From Pseudobutyrivibrio ruminis DSM 9787 (GTDB taxonomy: Bacteria > Bacillota > Clostridia > Lachnospirales > Lachnospiraceae), in the NCBI RefSeq assembly GCF_900218035.1, contig NZ_OBMR01000006.1:186001-250000 (forward strand): a stretch of DNA of 64,000 nt, read 5' to 3'. The position numbers and the translations under genes are program-made. The notes under the pieces are model-generated. The model did not search any database. It was not told where the DNA came from and saw nothing but the letters and a program-made list of their open reading frames with translations. This document shows positions 8,839 through 17,378 of the stretch, in pieces. Within the stretch, counting starts at the first letter, position 1; every line of letters begins with the position of its first letter.

Positions 8839-9797
8839 AATCTTGCAATAGTTTCCTCTGCTTCCTTACGGATGATTTCTGGATTGAAGACCTTACGGAA
8901 ACGATAGTATTCCACTGGTCTGCCGCCATACTCTCGGAAGCTGTGATTTATCTGCTTTACAACGCTGCCTTCGAAGTCGAACTTAAGGCCAAGGTCGTGG
9001 GCCTTTTCGATTGACTTGTGGACAAGTGCGTCGTATGTCTGTAATCTTGAATGCTCTGGGATTGGGCCACCTGCATCAAGATAAAGGCTTTCCTCATCCC
9101 AAACTAAAAAGCTAAGTGAAAGAACTTCGTCGTTCTCACCGAGAGCTGCAAAAACTTCGCCTGCATTGTGGGCGTAAGCCGCTTCGTATATACGATGCCA
9201 CTGCTCTCTTGAAAATGGAACTGGTAAATCCTGGCGAGCAAAAATCTTTTCATGCTCGGTGTAGAATGTATCAGCGTCGATGGTGCCGAAGTGGTGAACG
9301 TTTTTCTCACCCTTACGAATCATATTTTTATATTTGCTGCTGATGTTTTTATCAACCTGCTCCATATCAGATGTATCCTCGATAACATAAGTGTAGCGAG
9401 GGATTACGCTATATCTGTGCCAGAAAAACGGAAGGAAGTTCTGGTACTTGTACTGGAACTGCTGCTCGTAAATATCGAGGCCCATGCTCTCGATAAACTC
9501 GATGGCAGCGTCGCAGATTTCTTCCTCATAGCTGGCGCGCTTTGCCAATGACTGTGGGTCCTTTGGATAGCTGACAATCAAGCCATTTGTCTGTGTAAGA
9601 GGTGGCTTAGTGATACGCTTTATTCCATTTTTCTGCTCAAGATAATATGGCATAGCAGCCCAAATGCGGCCGCCCTTTTCATAGAGCCATACATCCCAAT
9701 TCTCAGGGCCAACTACCGCATCAAGCCACCATGGCTTTGAATAGATGCACACGTAATTGTCCTGGCAAAATTTTTCAAACTGTTCTTTATTACTCAT
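8835..9797 (-). CDS. FemAB-like GNAT acyltransferase
   Basis: A 320-aa protein of the double-GNAT FemAB/Acetyltransf_6 type. The recognisable pieces are SKPWWLDAVVGPENWDVWLYE near the N-terminus, ISSKYKNMIRKGEKN in the middle and LYLDAGGPIPEHSRLQTYDALVHKSIEKAHDLGLKFDFEGS in the C-terminal half, where the acyl donor binds. Members of this family add an acyl or aminoacyl group to a sugar amine or to peptidoglycan. In this cluster it most likely N-acylates an amino sugar of the glycan. Its stop overlaps the next start by 4 bp. Confidence 0.75.
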   Translation of the reverse strand: MSNKEQFEKFCQDNYVCIYSKPWWLDAVVGPENWDVWLYEKGGRIWAAMPYYLEQKNGIKRITKPPLTQTNGLIVSYPKDPQSLAKRASYEEEICDAAIEFIESMGLDIYEQQFQYKYQNFLPFFWHRYSVIPRYTYVIEDTSDMEQVDKNISSKYKNMIRKGEKNVHHFGTIDADTFYTEHEKIFARQDLPVPFSREQWHRIYEAAYAHNAGEVFAALGENDEVLSLSFLVWDEESLYLDAGGPIPEHSRLQTYDALVHKSIEKAHDLGLKFDFEGSVVKQINHSFREYGGRPVEYYRFRKVFNPEIIRKEAEETIARL

Positions 9798-9814
9798 TTT
9801 ATCCTCTTTAGCTT

Positions 9815-10975
9815 TTAAGCTGTGTAGATTCTTCTTGCGATTACTTCGTAATCAAACTGAAGCTTTGCAAATGCAAATGATTTGGCCTTTGTCTGCTCCA
9901 AAAGCATTGGCGTTTCTGTGATGCTCTTGAATACGTTTACCATGTCGTCAACTGTCTCAACGAAGAAGTAATTCTCGCCGTTGCAATCGCTGTATGTAGC
10001 ATCCTTGTAGGTTTCGTGTGGATATGTCATGTTGGCACATCCGCAGCACATAGCAGTCTCGAATGTGGATGACTGGCCGCCTGGCTGGCAGTACAAATCA
10101 ACGCCTGCAAGGAACTCCTCGATTTCTTTATTAACCTTCCAACCCATGAAGCGGATACGATTATCAGACTCCAAAAGCGGGCGAAGGGTTGATTCCATAT
10201 CCTCTGGGATGGAACCGAATACAAATAGGGCAAGGCGTGGATCCTGTACCTGTGAAAAAGCCTGTAAAAGCTCTGCTGTACGCTTGCCTGCTGAAAGCTT
10301 TCCTGAGTGAGCCATGATGATGGCGTCCTGCGGAAGGCTGTATTTGTTGATGATGTTCTGGCGAGCTTCGCGCTGCTGCTCAGTAGAGTAAATGATTCCG
10401 CCAATGGCCATGAACTCCATCTTGTTATCTGGAATACCGTAGATATCCTTGAGCCAATCTCTCATCTGCACGCCAAGGTAGAGAATCTTATCAACCTGTG
10501 GCAATGCCTTATGAACGAAATGGCCATGGATGAATTTGTAGAATGCCTTGCTGAGTGGTGTCATAGCTGAGTTTGTGTAGTCCTCGTGGCTATCCATGAA
10601 AAACAAGCATTCTGGATGATGCTTGCAGTAATCTGCCACATCCATCATTTCGAATCCGCACACACCATGATAAAGGATAGTGTCTGGCTGGATTTCATTA
10701 AGATATTTCTTAAGCTTGCGGCACTTTTGGATTTTCTCTGTCCAAAGGTCGCTATTGAAAACTCTGTCGTATTCAAGTCTGATAAGACGGGCGCCATTAT
10801 CAAGGATTCTATCCTCCTCTGGGCCCTTCACAAGCTTGCTGCCCTCGTAATGATAAACATCAGTGATAATTGTTACATCATGGCCATCCTTACGATTCAT
10901 GGCTATAAGCATATTTTCTTGATACAACATGCCCTCTGTAAAATGAGAAGGCATTCCTATATGTAAAACTTTCAT
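9815..10975 (-). CDS. Glycosyltransferase, GT-B fold (GT4-like)
   Basis: A 386-aa protein with an N-terminal acceptor domain (MKVLHIGMPSHFTEGMLYQEN, a G-x-x-x-x-x-G/N loop) and a C-terminal donor domain running IIMAHSGKLSAGKRTAELLQAF, IRFMGWKVNKEIEEFLAGVDLYCQPGGQSSTFETAMCCGC. The usual E-x7-E of GT4 is changed here to the QPGGQSSTFETAMCCG run. It should add one sugar to the undecaprenyl-linked repeat on the cytoplasmic face. The start overlaps the upstream gene's stop by 4 bp, so the two glycosyltransferases are co-translated. Confidence 0.8.
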   Translation of the reverse strand: MKVLHIGMPSHFTEGMLYQENMLIAMNRKDGHDVTIITDVYHYEGSKLVKGPEEDRILDNGARLIRLEYDRVFNSDLWTEKIQKCRKLKKYLNEIQPDTILYHGVCGFEMMDVADYCKHHPECLFFMDSHEDYTNSAMTPLSKAFYKFIHGHFVHKALPQVDKILYLGVQMRDWLKDIYGIPDNKMEFMAIGGIIYSTEQQREARQNIINKYSLPQDAIIMAHSGKLSAGKRTAELLQAFSQVQDPRLALFVFGSIPEDMESTLRPLLESDNRIRFMGWKVNKEIEEFLAGVDLYCQPGGQSSTFETAMCCGCANMTYPHETYKDATYSDCNGENYFFVETVDDMVNVFKSITETPMLLEQTKAKSFAFAKLQFDYEVIARRIYTA

Positions 10976-12195
10976 TTATTGTAAATCTCCAAATAATTAC
11001 GGTACATTACCGCATTGTCGTAATTTGCCACCGCGTAATTGCGGATTTCCTCGGCAGTGAGGCCACGGCCAAGCTGTGTGCTGATTGCTTTCTGCAGTGC
11101 CTCTAATGTAGCAGCATATTTCATATCTGCATCGCCAGCAATATCCACGCGGACGAATGTGCCATAAGGCTCAGGTGCGGTTTCCTTTGTGCCGCACTCA
11201 TCCAATCCTACAACGGGCGTGCCGCAGCACAATGCCTCTATGCATGTAGTTGGGAAGTTTTCCGCCTTCGAGCATATTATAAACAAATCTGCCTCAGAAT
11301 ACCAACGAGCCAGTTCGTCCTGATCCTTGGTGCGAGCAATCAGCTGCACATTTGCTGAGTGGCGCTTTGTTTCATCGGCCCCTACAAGCACGAAATGTGT
11401 GTCCGGCATAGTCTCTGCCAAATCAACCACCATCTGGCCGCCCTTTCGCACATCCATGATATTTGGTGCAACTGCAAGGATGAGCCTAGCATCAGCCGGA
11501 ATGCCAAACTGGCTGCGGATAGCGTCGTCCTTTGGTCTCGGATAGAAAATCCCGTCGGTGTCGATTCCGTTATGTATAACCTGAATGTTGTTGCCATACA
11601 GGTATGTTTCCTTTGTTTTGTCTGCAAGCCATTTAGAAGGTGTGACGATTGACTTAAGATTCAAACCATCCATGGCTTCCTTTTTCTCAGCAAGAAGCTG
11701 AGCTGTTTTGTCGATTGCCAGTGAGCTTACGTATTGACGAAGATATGGGCAGTTGCCGCATCCGCTTTTATAGCCCTGGCACTCGTATGCAAAGCCGCAT
11801 TTACCTGTGTACATGTATTCGCAGTGGAATGTCCACACTACAGGAATCTGCTGCTCCTTCAAAAACTCCAGCAACTCTGTGATATTTACAAAGTATGCGT
11901 GAAGCTCGTGTATATGAATCAAATCCGGCTGAAAATCCTTTATGTACTGGATAAGATTTGCTGTGGACTTTGGTGAGTAGCAGCCGTTTTTGCCAGTGAT
12001 TCTAGCTAATAATGCGTGCTTTTTTGTCTCCCAATCCACGCCGAATTTGTAAATTCCTGGTTCATCTATGACATCTCCACGGCCGTAGGCGATGCGAGCC
12101 TCGTGGCCATCAGCGTTGAGACGGCGGTATAGGTCATACACTATCTTGCCTGTGGAGCTGTATTTGCAGTTAACATCTAATAAAAGAATCTTCAT
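10972..12195 (-). CDS. Glycosyltransferase family 4
   Basis: A 407-aa GT-B enzyme. The N-terminus MKILLLDVNCKYSSTGKIVYDLY has the acceptor-side glycine loop; the GYKSGCGNCPYLRQY cysteine cluster near residue 145 is common in colanic-acid-type GT4 proteins; the donor half shows LILAVAPNIMDVRKGGQM and FIICSKAENFPTTCIEALCCGTPVVG, which contains the E-x7-E signature. AAGGA lies 7 nt before the ATG. It should retain anomeric configuration and add a hexose-type sugar to the growing repeat; the sugar is unknown. Confidence 0.85.
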   Translation of the reverse strand: MKILLLDVNCKYSSTGKIVYDLYRRLNADGHEARIAYGRGDVIDEPGIYKFGVDWETKKHALLARITGKNGCYSPKSTANLIQYIKDFQPDLIHIHELHAYFVNITELLEFLKEQQIPVVWTFHCEYMYTGKCGFAYECQGYKSGCGNCPYLRQYVSSLAIDKTAQLLAEKKEAMDGLNLKSIVTPSKWLADKTKETYLYGNNIQVIHNGIDTDGIFYPRPKDDAIRSQFGIPADARLILAVAPNIMDVRKGGQMVVDLAETMPDTHFVLVGADETKRHSANVQLIARTKDQDELARWYSEADLFIICSKAENFPTTCIEALCCGTPVVGLDECGTKETAPEPYGTFVRVDIAGDADMKYAATLEALQKAISTQLGRGLTAEEIRNYAVANYDNAVMYRNYLEIYNK

Positions 12196-12210
12196 GGTCT
12201 CGTCCTTGAT

Positions 12211-12981
12211 TTACTCAGAGTATATCCCTGCATCGGTGAGCTCTTCTTCGGTAGGAGCTGTGATGAGGACTGCCTTGAGGCGGCCGTAGTATACGAACAT
12301 GCTTCCGCCTGCTGCTGCGTGAGCATGGCCGTTTTCAATAACATCCTTCAGATCAGAGATGCCACCTGCACCGCCACAGGCTGTAACAGGAATATCTACG
12401 GCGTTAACCACCTGATTTACAAGGTCGATATCGTAACCTTCCATCATTCCATCGCGGTCGATTGAGTTAAGGAAGATTTCTCCAACGCGAAGCTCTTCGG
12501 CATGCTTTGCAAGCTCTACTGGGCTCATGTCGATGACCTTTGTGCCATCACAGATAACGCATTTATACTGGCCGTTTACGATTTTGGCGTCGATTGATGC
12601 AACTACCGACTGGGAGCCAGCAAGTGCAACTGCGTCCTTAACAAGCTGCTCATCCTCAACAAGGCTTGTGTTTAAAACAACTTTTTCGTAGCCGATAGCA
12701 AGAAGCTTTCTAACCTGATCTAAAGTCTTGATTCCGCCGCCATATGAAAGTGGCATGAAGGCTTCAGACGCCATATCTGTAAGAAGCTCAAAGTCTGGTT
12801 CCAAGCCCTTTTTGCTGGCAGAAATATCAAGCACTGCCATCTCGTCGATACCCTTACGGTTAAAAATTTTCAGTGCGTTGACTGGGTCACCAAGGTATGT
12901 TGGCTTTTTGAAGTTTATTGTCTTTATCAAATCCCTATCATCAATAAGAAGAACTGGGATGATTCTTGGTCTATTAAACAT
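12211..12981 (-). CDS. wbuZ: HisF-like ammonia-using subunit for sugar amidination (WbuZ type)
   Basis: A 256-aa TIM-barrel protein homologous to HisF (PVLLIDDRDLIKTINFKKPTYLGDPVNALKIF; VVASIDAKIVNGQYK; VTACGGAGGISD with the phosphate-binding glycines). It is next to a HisH-like glutaminase and an N-acetyl sugar amidotransferase, and there are no other histidine genes, so it is the WbuZ/HisF2 paralogue rather than the histidine enzyme. In Pseudomonas and Legionella such proteins pass ammonia from glutamine to the amidotransferase that turns an acetamido into an acetamidino group on the sugar. Confidence 0.88.
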   Translation of the reverse strand: MFNRPRIIPVLLIDDRDLIKTINFKKPTYLGDPVNALKIFNRKGIDEMAVLDISASKKGLEPDFELLTDMASEAFMPLSYGGGIKTLDQVRKLLAIGYEKVVLNTSLVEDEQLVKDAVALAGSQSVVASIDAKIVNGQYKCVICDGTKVIDMSPVELAKHAEELRVGEIFLNSIDRDGMMEGYDIDLVNQVVNAVDIPVTACGGAGGISDLKDVIENGHAHAAAGGSMFVYYGRLKAVLITAPTEEELTDAGIYSE

Positions 12982-13002
12982 AATTTTTCCTTTAGGCTAT
13001 TG

Positions 13003-13614
13003 CTAGCACTTCTTAACAAAATTTTCTAATAGTCTCATTCCGAAGTCGTGGCTCTTTTCCGGATGGAACTGAACGCCGTACACATTGCCTTTGTTGACTG
13101 CGCAGGCGAATTCGTATCCGTAGTCGCATGTCATCATAACATCCTCAGCGTTTTTACAAACAGCGTGATATGTGTGGACGAAGTAATATCTCTGGCGACC
13201 TTCTATTCCATCTAAAAGTGGCACGTTCTTTTTGAACTCTACGATGTCCCATCCCATGTGAGGAACCTTGAGGTTCATCTCTGCTGGGATGTCGAAGCGC
13301 TTGCAGCTGAAATCGATGAGACCAAGGCCAGGAAGCTGACCTTCCTCGGAACCATTTCCAAGGAGCTGCATGCCAAGGCAGATGCCAAGGATTGGCTTGC
13401 CGTTTCTTGCTTCTTCTTTAATTAAATCTACAAGGCCTGTTTCGTTGAGCTTGCCCATGCCGGCATCGAATGCGCCAACGCCTGGCAGGATAATTTTATC
13501 TGCTGCCTTAATTTTCTCTGGGTCGGCAGTGATGACGCTTTTCTCGCCTATTACTTTCAACATATTGGCAATGGAACCTAAATTTCCCAAACCGTAATTA
13601 ATTATTGCTACCAT
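13003..13614 (-). CDS. wbuY: HisH-like glutamine amidotransferase (WbuY type)
   Basis: A 203-aa class-I glutaminase. The nucleophile Cys is in LGICLGMQLLG (about residue 80) and the catalytic His-Glu pair in YGVQFHPEKSHDFG. IINYGLGNLGSIANML is the HisH N-terminus. It makes ammonia from glutamine for the HisF-like partner encoded just downstream. Its start codon abuts the amidotransferase stop. The presence of the third gene (13615-14772) shows that the set acts on a sugar amide. Confidence 0.88.
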   Translation of the reverse strand: MVAIINYGLGNLGSIANMLKVIGEKSVITADPEKIKAADKIILPGVGAFDAGMGKLNETGLVDLIKEEARNGKPILGICLGMQLLGNGSEEGQLPGLGLIDFSCKRFDIPAEMNLKVPHMGWDIVEFKKNVPLLDGIEGRQRYYFVHTYHAVCKNAEDVMMTCDYGYEFACAVNKGNVYGVQFHPEKSHDFGMRLLENFVKKC

Positions 13615-14772
13615 TTAAAACCTCATGTTACGTTTCTCAATTCCTAAAATCTGGCAAATCTTTACTCCGAGACGAATCATCCACATAGAGTTTTTGTAGT
13701 CGTCTGGGGTGTGGGCTGGGGAGTTGATGATTTCATCGAATTCCTCAGTTGAAATCCCAAGCTTCTTTGCGATGTATTCCTTATCCTGCTCCATCTGATC
13801 TGTGTCGTATGGATTTGTCTTTAGCTTTTCAAGAGCTTCCTCACGAGTCATTGTGCCAGCTAAAATCTGAGTTGAGAATACATTCTTTCTGGTGTCGAAT
13901 CCAAATTTGTATGGAAGGTAATATCCCTCGAAGAATCTGGTAAATACGTTTTCATAGTGTTTGTTTTCATATTTGGTCCAGCCATATTTCTCGTGTAAAA
14001 ATTCCTCGGCCTTAGCCTTGTCATAGACTACGTAATCAAGCGGATAGAAACGCTTCATTCCATACACGTATTTGTAAAGCAAACGATACTTGAGAATGCC
14101 GCAAGTAGGGTATGTCTTCAGTGGACGCTTGCCGAATTTCTTGTGAATGTCCTTGTACATACGAAGGTCGTTCATGTAGATCCACTCTACTGGCGGACGA
14201 ACGAACTCTGTACTGTTGTTGGAGCCAGTAAGCACCCACTTGATGCCATGCTTTACAGCATAGTTGTAAAGAGATGCAAAGATTGCGTGATCCTGAGGAG
14301 CATCGCAGCTACTGATTCCTGACTTAAACATAGAAAGCTGGAAGTCGCTCATCTCCTTCCAGTTAATAACATCTGTATACATATCAAGGTCCATGCCCTT
14401 GACGATTTTTTCGATATTTTCAACAGCTACGTTCAGGTTCCATCCTGTATCTACAACGTAGATAAGTGGACGAAGGTGCATAACTTCCTTTGCGATATAT
14501 GCAAGGTACGAGCTATCTGCACCGCCTGACATACCAAGGATACAATCGTAATCCTTGCCCTCTCCGTCTTTACGAATCTGGGCTGCTACCTTTTCAAGCT
14601 CCTCCCTGTTCTCCTTGTTTGGATTCCAGTATGGCTTGATATTCTTTTCGAAGTTGCGACAGTGATCGCAGACACCCTGCTCATCGAACTCAATCATGGA
14701 GTCAGTTGTATCCATAACACACTGAGTACAGCGCTGATATTCTCTCTTAATTTTAGGAATGTAAATTGCCAT
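13615..14772 (-). CDS. wbuX: N-acetyl sugar amidotransferase (WbuX/WbpG/PseA family)
   Basis: A 385-aa PP-loop ATPase. The N-terminal zinc-type cysteines are in RCTQCVMDTTDSMIEF and GVCDHCRNFE, and the ATP pyrophosphatase loop is CILGMSGGADSSYLAYIAKE. These mark the WbpG/PseA/WbuX family, which adenylates an N-acetyl group and replaces its oxygen by NH from the HisH/HisF pair to form an acetamidino group. The substrate is likely the nonulosonic acid or a di-N-acetylated sugar made by this locus. The three genes are contiguous in the order amidotransferase, HisH, HisF. Confidence 0.9.
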   Translation of the reverse strand: MAIYIPKIKREYQRCTQCVMDTTDSMIEFDEQGVCDHCRNFEKNIKPYWNPNKENREELEKVAAQIRKDGEGKDYDCILGMSGGADSSYLAYIAKEVMHLRPLIYVVDTGWNLNVAVENIEKIVKGMDLDMYTDVINWKEMSDFQLSMFKSGISSCDAPQDHAIFASLYNYAVKHGIKWVLTGSNNSTEFVRPPVEWIYMNDLRMYKDIHKKFGKRPLKTYPTCGILKYRLLYKYVYGMKRFYPLDYVVYDKAKAEEFLHEKYGWTKYENKHYENVFTRFFEGYYLPYKFGFDTRKNVFSTQILAGTMTREEALEKLKTNPYDTDQMEQDKEYIAKKLGISTEEFDEIINSPAHTPDDYKNSMWMIRLGVKICQILGIEKRNMRF

Positions 14773-14781
14773 AAATACCTC

Positions 14782-16140
14782 TTACTTTTGCTTTTCTAAA
14801 TCTGCTAATATGTCATCGGCGCTAACCACTTTGTCGAAGCCTTCTGTGCTTTCCTTCTTGAAGACAATGCGGATAGTCATGAGGATGAGCTTCAAATCAA
14901 GTAAAAAGCTATAGTTTTCAATGTACATCAAATCAAGCTTAATTTTGTCGTAAGCTGATGTGTTGTACTTACCATAAATCTGAGCGTAGCCTGTGAGGCC
15001 TCCCTTTACCTTGTTTCTAAATTCGAATTCAGGAATGGCGGCTGTGTATTTCTCCACATGCTCGGTACGCTCTGGGCGTGGGCCAACGATTGACATATCG
15101 CCCTTTATAATATTGAAAATCTGTGGAAGCTCGTCGATACGAGTTGCACGGATTACATGTCCTACCTTTGTGATGCGATCATCGTCATCTGTGGCTGGGC
15201 GCTGCTCTGCATCCTCAACCATACTTCTGAACTTCAGGATATCGAATACCTTGCCATCCTTTGTGACGCGGGCCTGCTTGTAGAAAACAGGGCCATGATC
15301 CTCAAGCTTGATTGCAAGTGCAACGATAAGCATAAGTGGTGAAAGAACCACTGCGGCAATTACGCAAAGAATCACATCAAAGAATCTCTTAACGATTTCC
15401 TGCTCAGGTGTGAGGCCTGTTGTGTTGATCATCACAAGTGGAGTGTCAAACTGGTGAATGCCCTCACCACCAGAGATGATAACATCAGAAATCTTCGGAG
15501 TGATATATGTCTCGATTTCGTGCATGTAGCAGTATTTCAACAAATCATTTCTCTGCTCAGCACTAACATCCGAAATTACGATACCGTCATAGTCAGCAAG
15601 CATCTGGCAAATCTTATCAATGCCCTCATCGATGCTAACGATGTTTTTGATGTTGTAGCTATCTGCTCTAGTGTCCATCTTGAGCTTTAGCCCAACTGAT
15701 TCTTTATTTCCGTACACCATCAAAAGCTTACTAGCCTTTGAGTGGCGCTCATATATTGCGAAGAAGATATATACGCTGATTCCTGAGAGGAGGAAATCCC
15801 CAACTGTCAAAAGAAGCATTGGCTTCACTGGAATCATGATGTTTGCCATCAAGCAGAGCTGTAAGTATGTAACCGCATTTACGATAAAGATTGCAATCCA
15901 CTGTGAGAACAACACATCTGCGATTTTCAAAATGCCATACTTGAAGCCCTCACACAGATGAATGATTACCAGCATCAGTATGAAGTATATTCCCATGAGC
16001 ACATACTTACCACGGCCCAGGAATGGGAAGAAATACTCCCTATCAAATATCATGTATTTCCAAACGAAATAGTATGCAACTGCCATGATGGCAAGCTCTA
16101 TAACGCTCTCTATTTTTCTTATAGTATTCTTATTTTTCAA
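14782..16140 (-). CDS. Polyprenyl glycosylphosphotransferase (initiating sugar transferase)
   Basis: A 452-aa membrane protein starting with TTG behind AGGAG (9 nt spacing). Five or so hydrophobic helices occupy residues 15-135 and around 265-290; the C-terminal catalytic domain has KRFFDVILCVIAAVVLSPLM, VFYKQARVTKDGKVFDILKFRSM, RATRIDELPQIFNIIKGDMSIVGPRPE, the conserved signatures of the WcaJ/WbaP bacterial sugar transferase family. It transfers a sugar-1-phosphate to undecaprenyl phosphate to begin a repeat unit. It is the first gene of the second operon, after an extended -10 promoter. A paralogue lies at 39667-41058. Confidence 0.9.
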   Translation of the reverse strand: MKNKNTIRKIESVIELAIMAVAYYFVWKYMIFDREYFFPFLGRGKYVLMGIYFILMLVIIHLCEGFKYGILKIADVLFSQWIAIFIVNAVTYLQLCLMANIMIPVKPMLLLTVGDFLLSGISVYIFFAIYERHSKASKLLMVYGNKESVGLKLKMDTRADSYNIKNIVSIDEGIDKICQMLADYDGIVISDVSAEQRNDLLKYCYMHEIETYITPKISDVIISGGEGIHQFDTPLVMINTTGLTPEQEIVKRFFDVILCVIAAVVLSPLMLIVALAIKLEDHGPVFYKQARVTKDGKVFDILKFRSMVEDAEQRPATDDDDRITKVGHVIRATRIDELPQIFNIIKGDMSIVGPRPERTEHVEKYTAAIPEFEFRNKVKGGLTGYAQIYGKYNTSAYDKIKLDLMYIENYSFLLDLKLILMTIRIVFKKESTEGFDKVVSADDILADLEKQK

Positions 16141-16207
16141 ATCTTATTTCTCCTAGAAACAACATTCAGTAGTCTATATAAATTTATTACAAAATGCAAT
16201 CCTTAAC

Positions 16208-16216
16208 ATTATACCA
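16208..16216 (-). promoter_or_regulatory. Extended -10 promoter of the second polysaccharide operon
   Basis: On the minus strand the sequence reads TGGTATAAT, a consensus -10 box with the TG extension; the -35 region (GAGCAT at 17 bp) is poor, as expected for extended -10 promoters. It lies 68 bp before the TTG start of the sugar transferase and beyond the terminator that ends the previous operon. Confidence 0.6.
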
Positions 16217-16266
16217 TTATCTGGGCTAAAATGCTCATTTTATTAATATGGAAAACCCAGGGTTTA

Positions 16267-17261
16267 TTTCAACCTGCTTGTTACAGGATACCCATCCAGT
16301 CAGCGAGTCAATGATGCCCTTCGGCGCTTCGCGTCATTGACACACTGCCCTTTGATGGGTATACGGTAATCAAGCAGGTTTGAAACTCGGACTGTGGCGG
16401 AGCCACTAGTACCAAGGAAGAAGCCAGGACACGCGGATTGGTGCTTTCTTTAATTCGGCGTGTCTGTTTTGGAGGCCTCAGACACGCGCTTTTGCTGTGC
16501 CTTCAATTCGGCGTGTCAATTTTAGGCTACTTGAACACGCCGTTTTGCTATTTCTAAATTTTGGCGTGCTTCTTCTCCTTCTTCTAGACACGCGGATTCA
16601 GCAATCTTCCTTTTCCGCGTGTTTTTTGTCCTTTCAGGAGACACGCCCTTTCCTCCTTTTCTCTTTTCCGCGTGCTTTTCGCCCTTCTAGAAGACACGCA
16701 GATTTTTGTTTTTTCCATTTCCGCGTGTCTCCGACTAATCCTTCGACACGCAGATTCTACAAAGCATCAATTCTGCGTGTCGCCATTACCTCTCCCTGAC
16801 ACGAAGATTACGCTATACTCCGTTTCTTCGTGTCTCTAATTCACATCTCCGACACGTAAATTCTACAATTCTCTTATTCTTCGTGTCGAAAATCTCCTCT
16901 TCCGACACGAAGATTCCAATATTTGCTCATTCTTCGTGTCTTTTTTCTCTTTCATAGACACGAAGATTCCAGCTTCCTCAGAGTCTTCGTGTCTCTCACT
17001 TAAAAAATTGACACGAATATCTCCAGCTTCACTGAATCTTCGTGTCTTTCGCTTTAAATCATGACACGAAAATCACTGCATCTACCATTTCTTCGTGTCT
17101 CCTGCCTTCCCCTGGTACTGGTGGCTTTGCCACAGTCCCAATTTCAAACCTGCTTGACCACCCCATATCAGTTGGAGGGCTAGGGTCAAGAGGCGTAGCG
17201 CCGTAGGCCTTGCTCTTGACGCTGGGCCGAAGGCTGATATGCTGTGGCTAGCAGGTTGAAA
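16267..17261. repeat. Nested inverted-repeat element enclosing hairpin array A
   Basis: Two long imperfect hairpins (16267-16385 and 17142-17261) stand at the ends. Their outer arms share TTTCAACCTGCT and its complement AGCAGGTTGAAA, so the whole element has inverted ends. Inside them lies a 24-bp inverted repeat with 3 mismatches (16390-16413 and 17114-17137), each arm a small GTGGC-GCCAC hairpin, and inside that the 13-unit array. There is no coding frame with real protein features. It occupies the gap between two operons. It may be a non-autonomous mobile element, but I see no clear target-site duplication. Confidence 0.75.
16428..17099. repeat. Hairpin array A: 13 units of 53 bp, stem GACACG...CGTGTC
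   Basis: Units start at 16428, 16481, 16534, 16587, 16640, 16693, 16745, 16798, 16851, 16904, 16957, 17010 and 17063. Each is 37 nt with a stem of about 10 bp, followed by a 16 nt spacer (15 nt once). Loops and spacers vary but are pyrimidine-rich on the plus strand. The inner stem drifts from CGCGGA to CGCAGA to CGAAGA with matching changes on the other arm, so pairing is kept while sequence changes. This does not fit CRISPR (no long direct repeat, no cas genes) or an integron attC array. Confidence 0.9.
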
Positions 17262-17347
17262 CATACTCTTCAGGCTAGCCAACAAACTCAAACAAGCCAC
17301 TGTCCTACAATTAGCTTCCACAGCAGCATAGCCCCTCCCCTGACAAC

Positions 17348-17369
17348 AAAAAAGCGCCCCGCAGGGCGC
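17348..17369 (-). terminator. Rho-independent terminator of the upstream polysaccharide operon
   Basis: Read on the minus strand, GCGCCC-TGCG-GGGCGC forms a 6-bp GC stem with a tetraloop and is followed by six T. It begins 10 bp after the stop codon of the PLP-fold gene, so it ends the long transcript from 34 kb and isolates the repeat element. Confidence 0.85.
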
Positions 17370-17378
17370 AAGATATCA

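Noticed and set aside
12211-13614. Histidine biosynthesis hisF/hisH
   Set aside because: No other his genes are present and the pair is next to an N-acetyl sugar amidotransferase, so the sugar-amidination paralogues fit better.
16497-16799. Plus-strand open frame of 100 codons
   Set aside because: It lies wholly inside the hairpin array, is rich in Phe/Leu/Ser from pyrimidine-rich repeats, and has no ribosome-binding site or domain.
16428-17099. CRISPR array
   Set aside because: There is no long identical direct repeat; only the ends of each hairpin are conserved, spacers are 16 nt, and there are no cas genes in the window.
16428-17099. Integron attC cassette array
   Set aside because: No GTT/AAC core sites, no cassette genes between units and no integrase.
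16255-17275. Target-site duplication around the array A element
   Set aside because: No convincing short direct repeat flanks the inverted ends, so a recent transposition cannot be claimed.
17082-17321. Minus-strand open frame of 79 codons
   Set aside because: It overlaps the last array unit and the right-hand long hairpin; no protein features.
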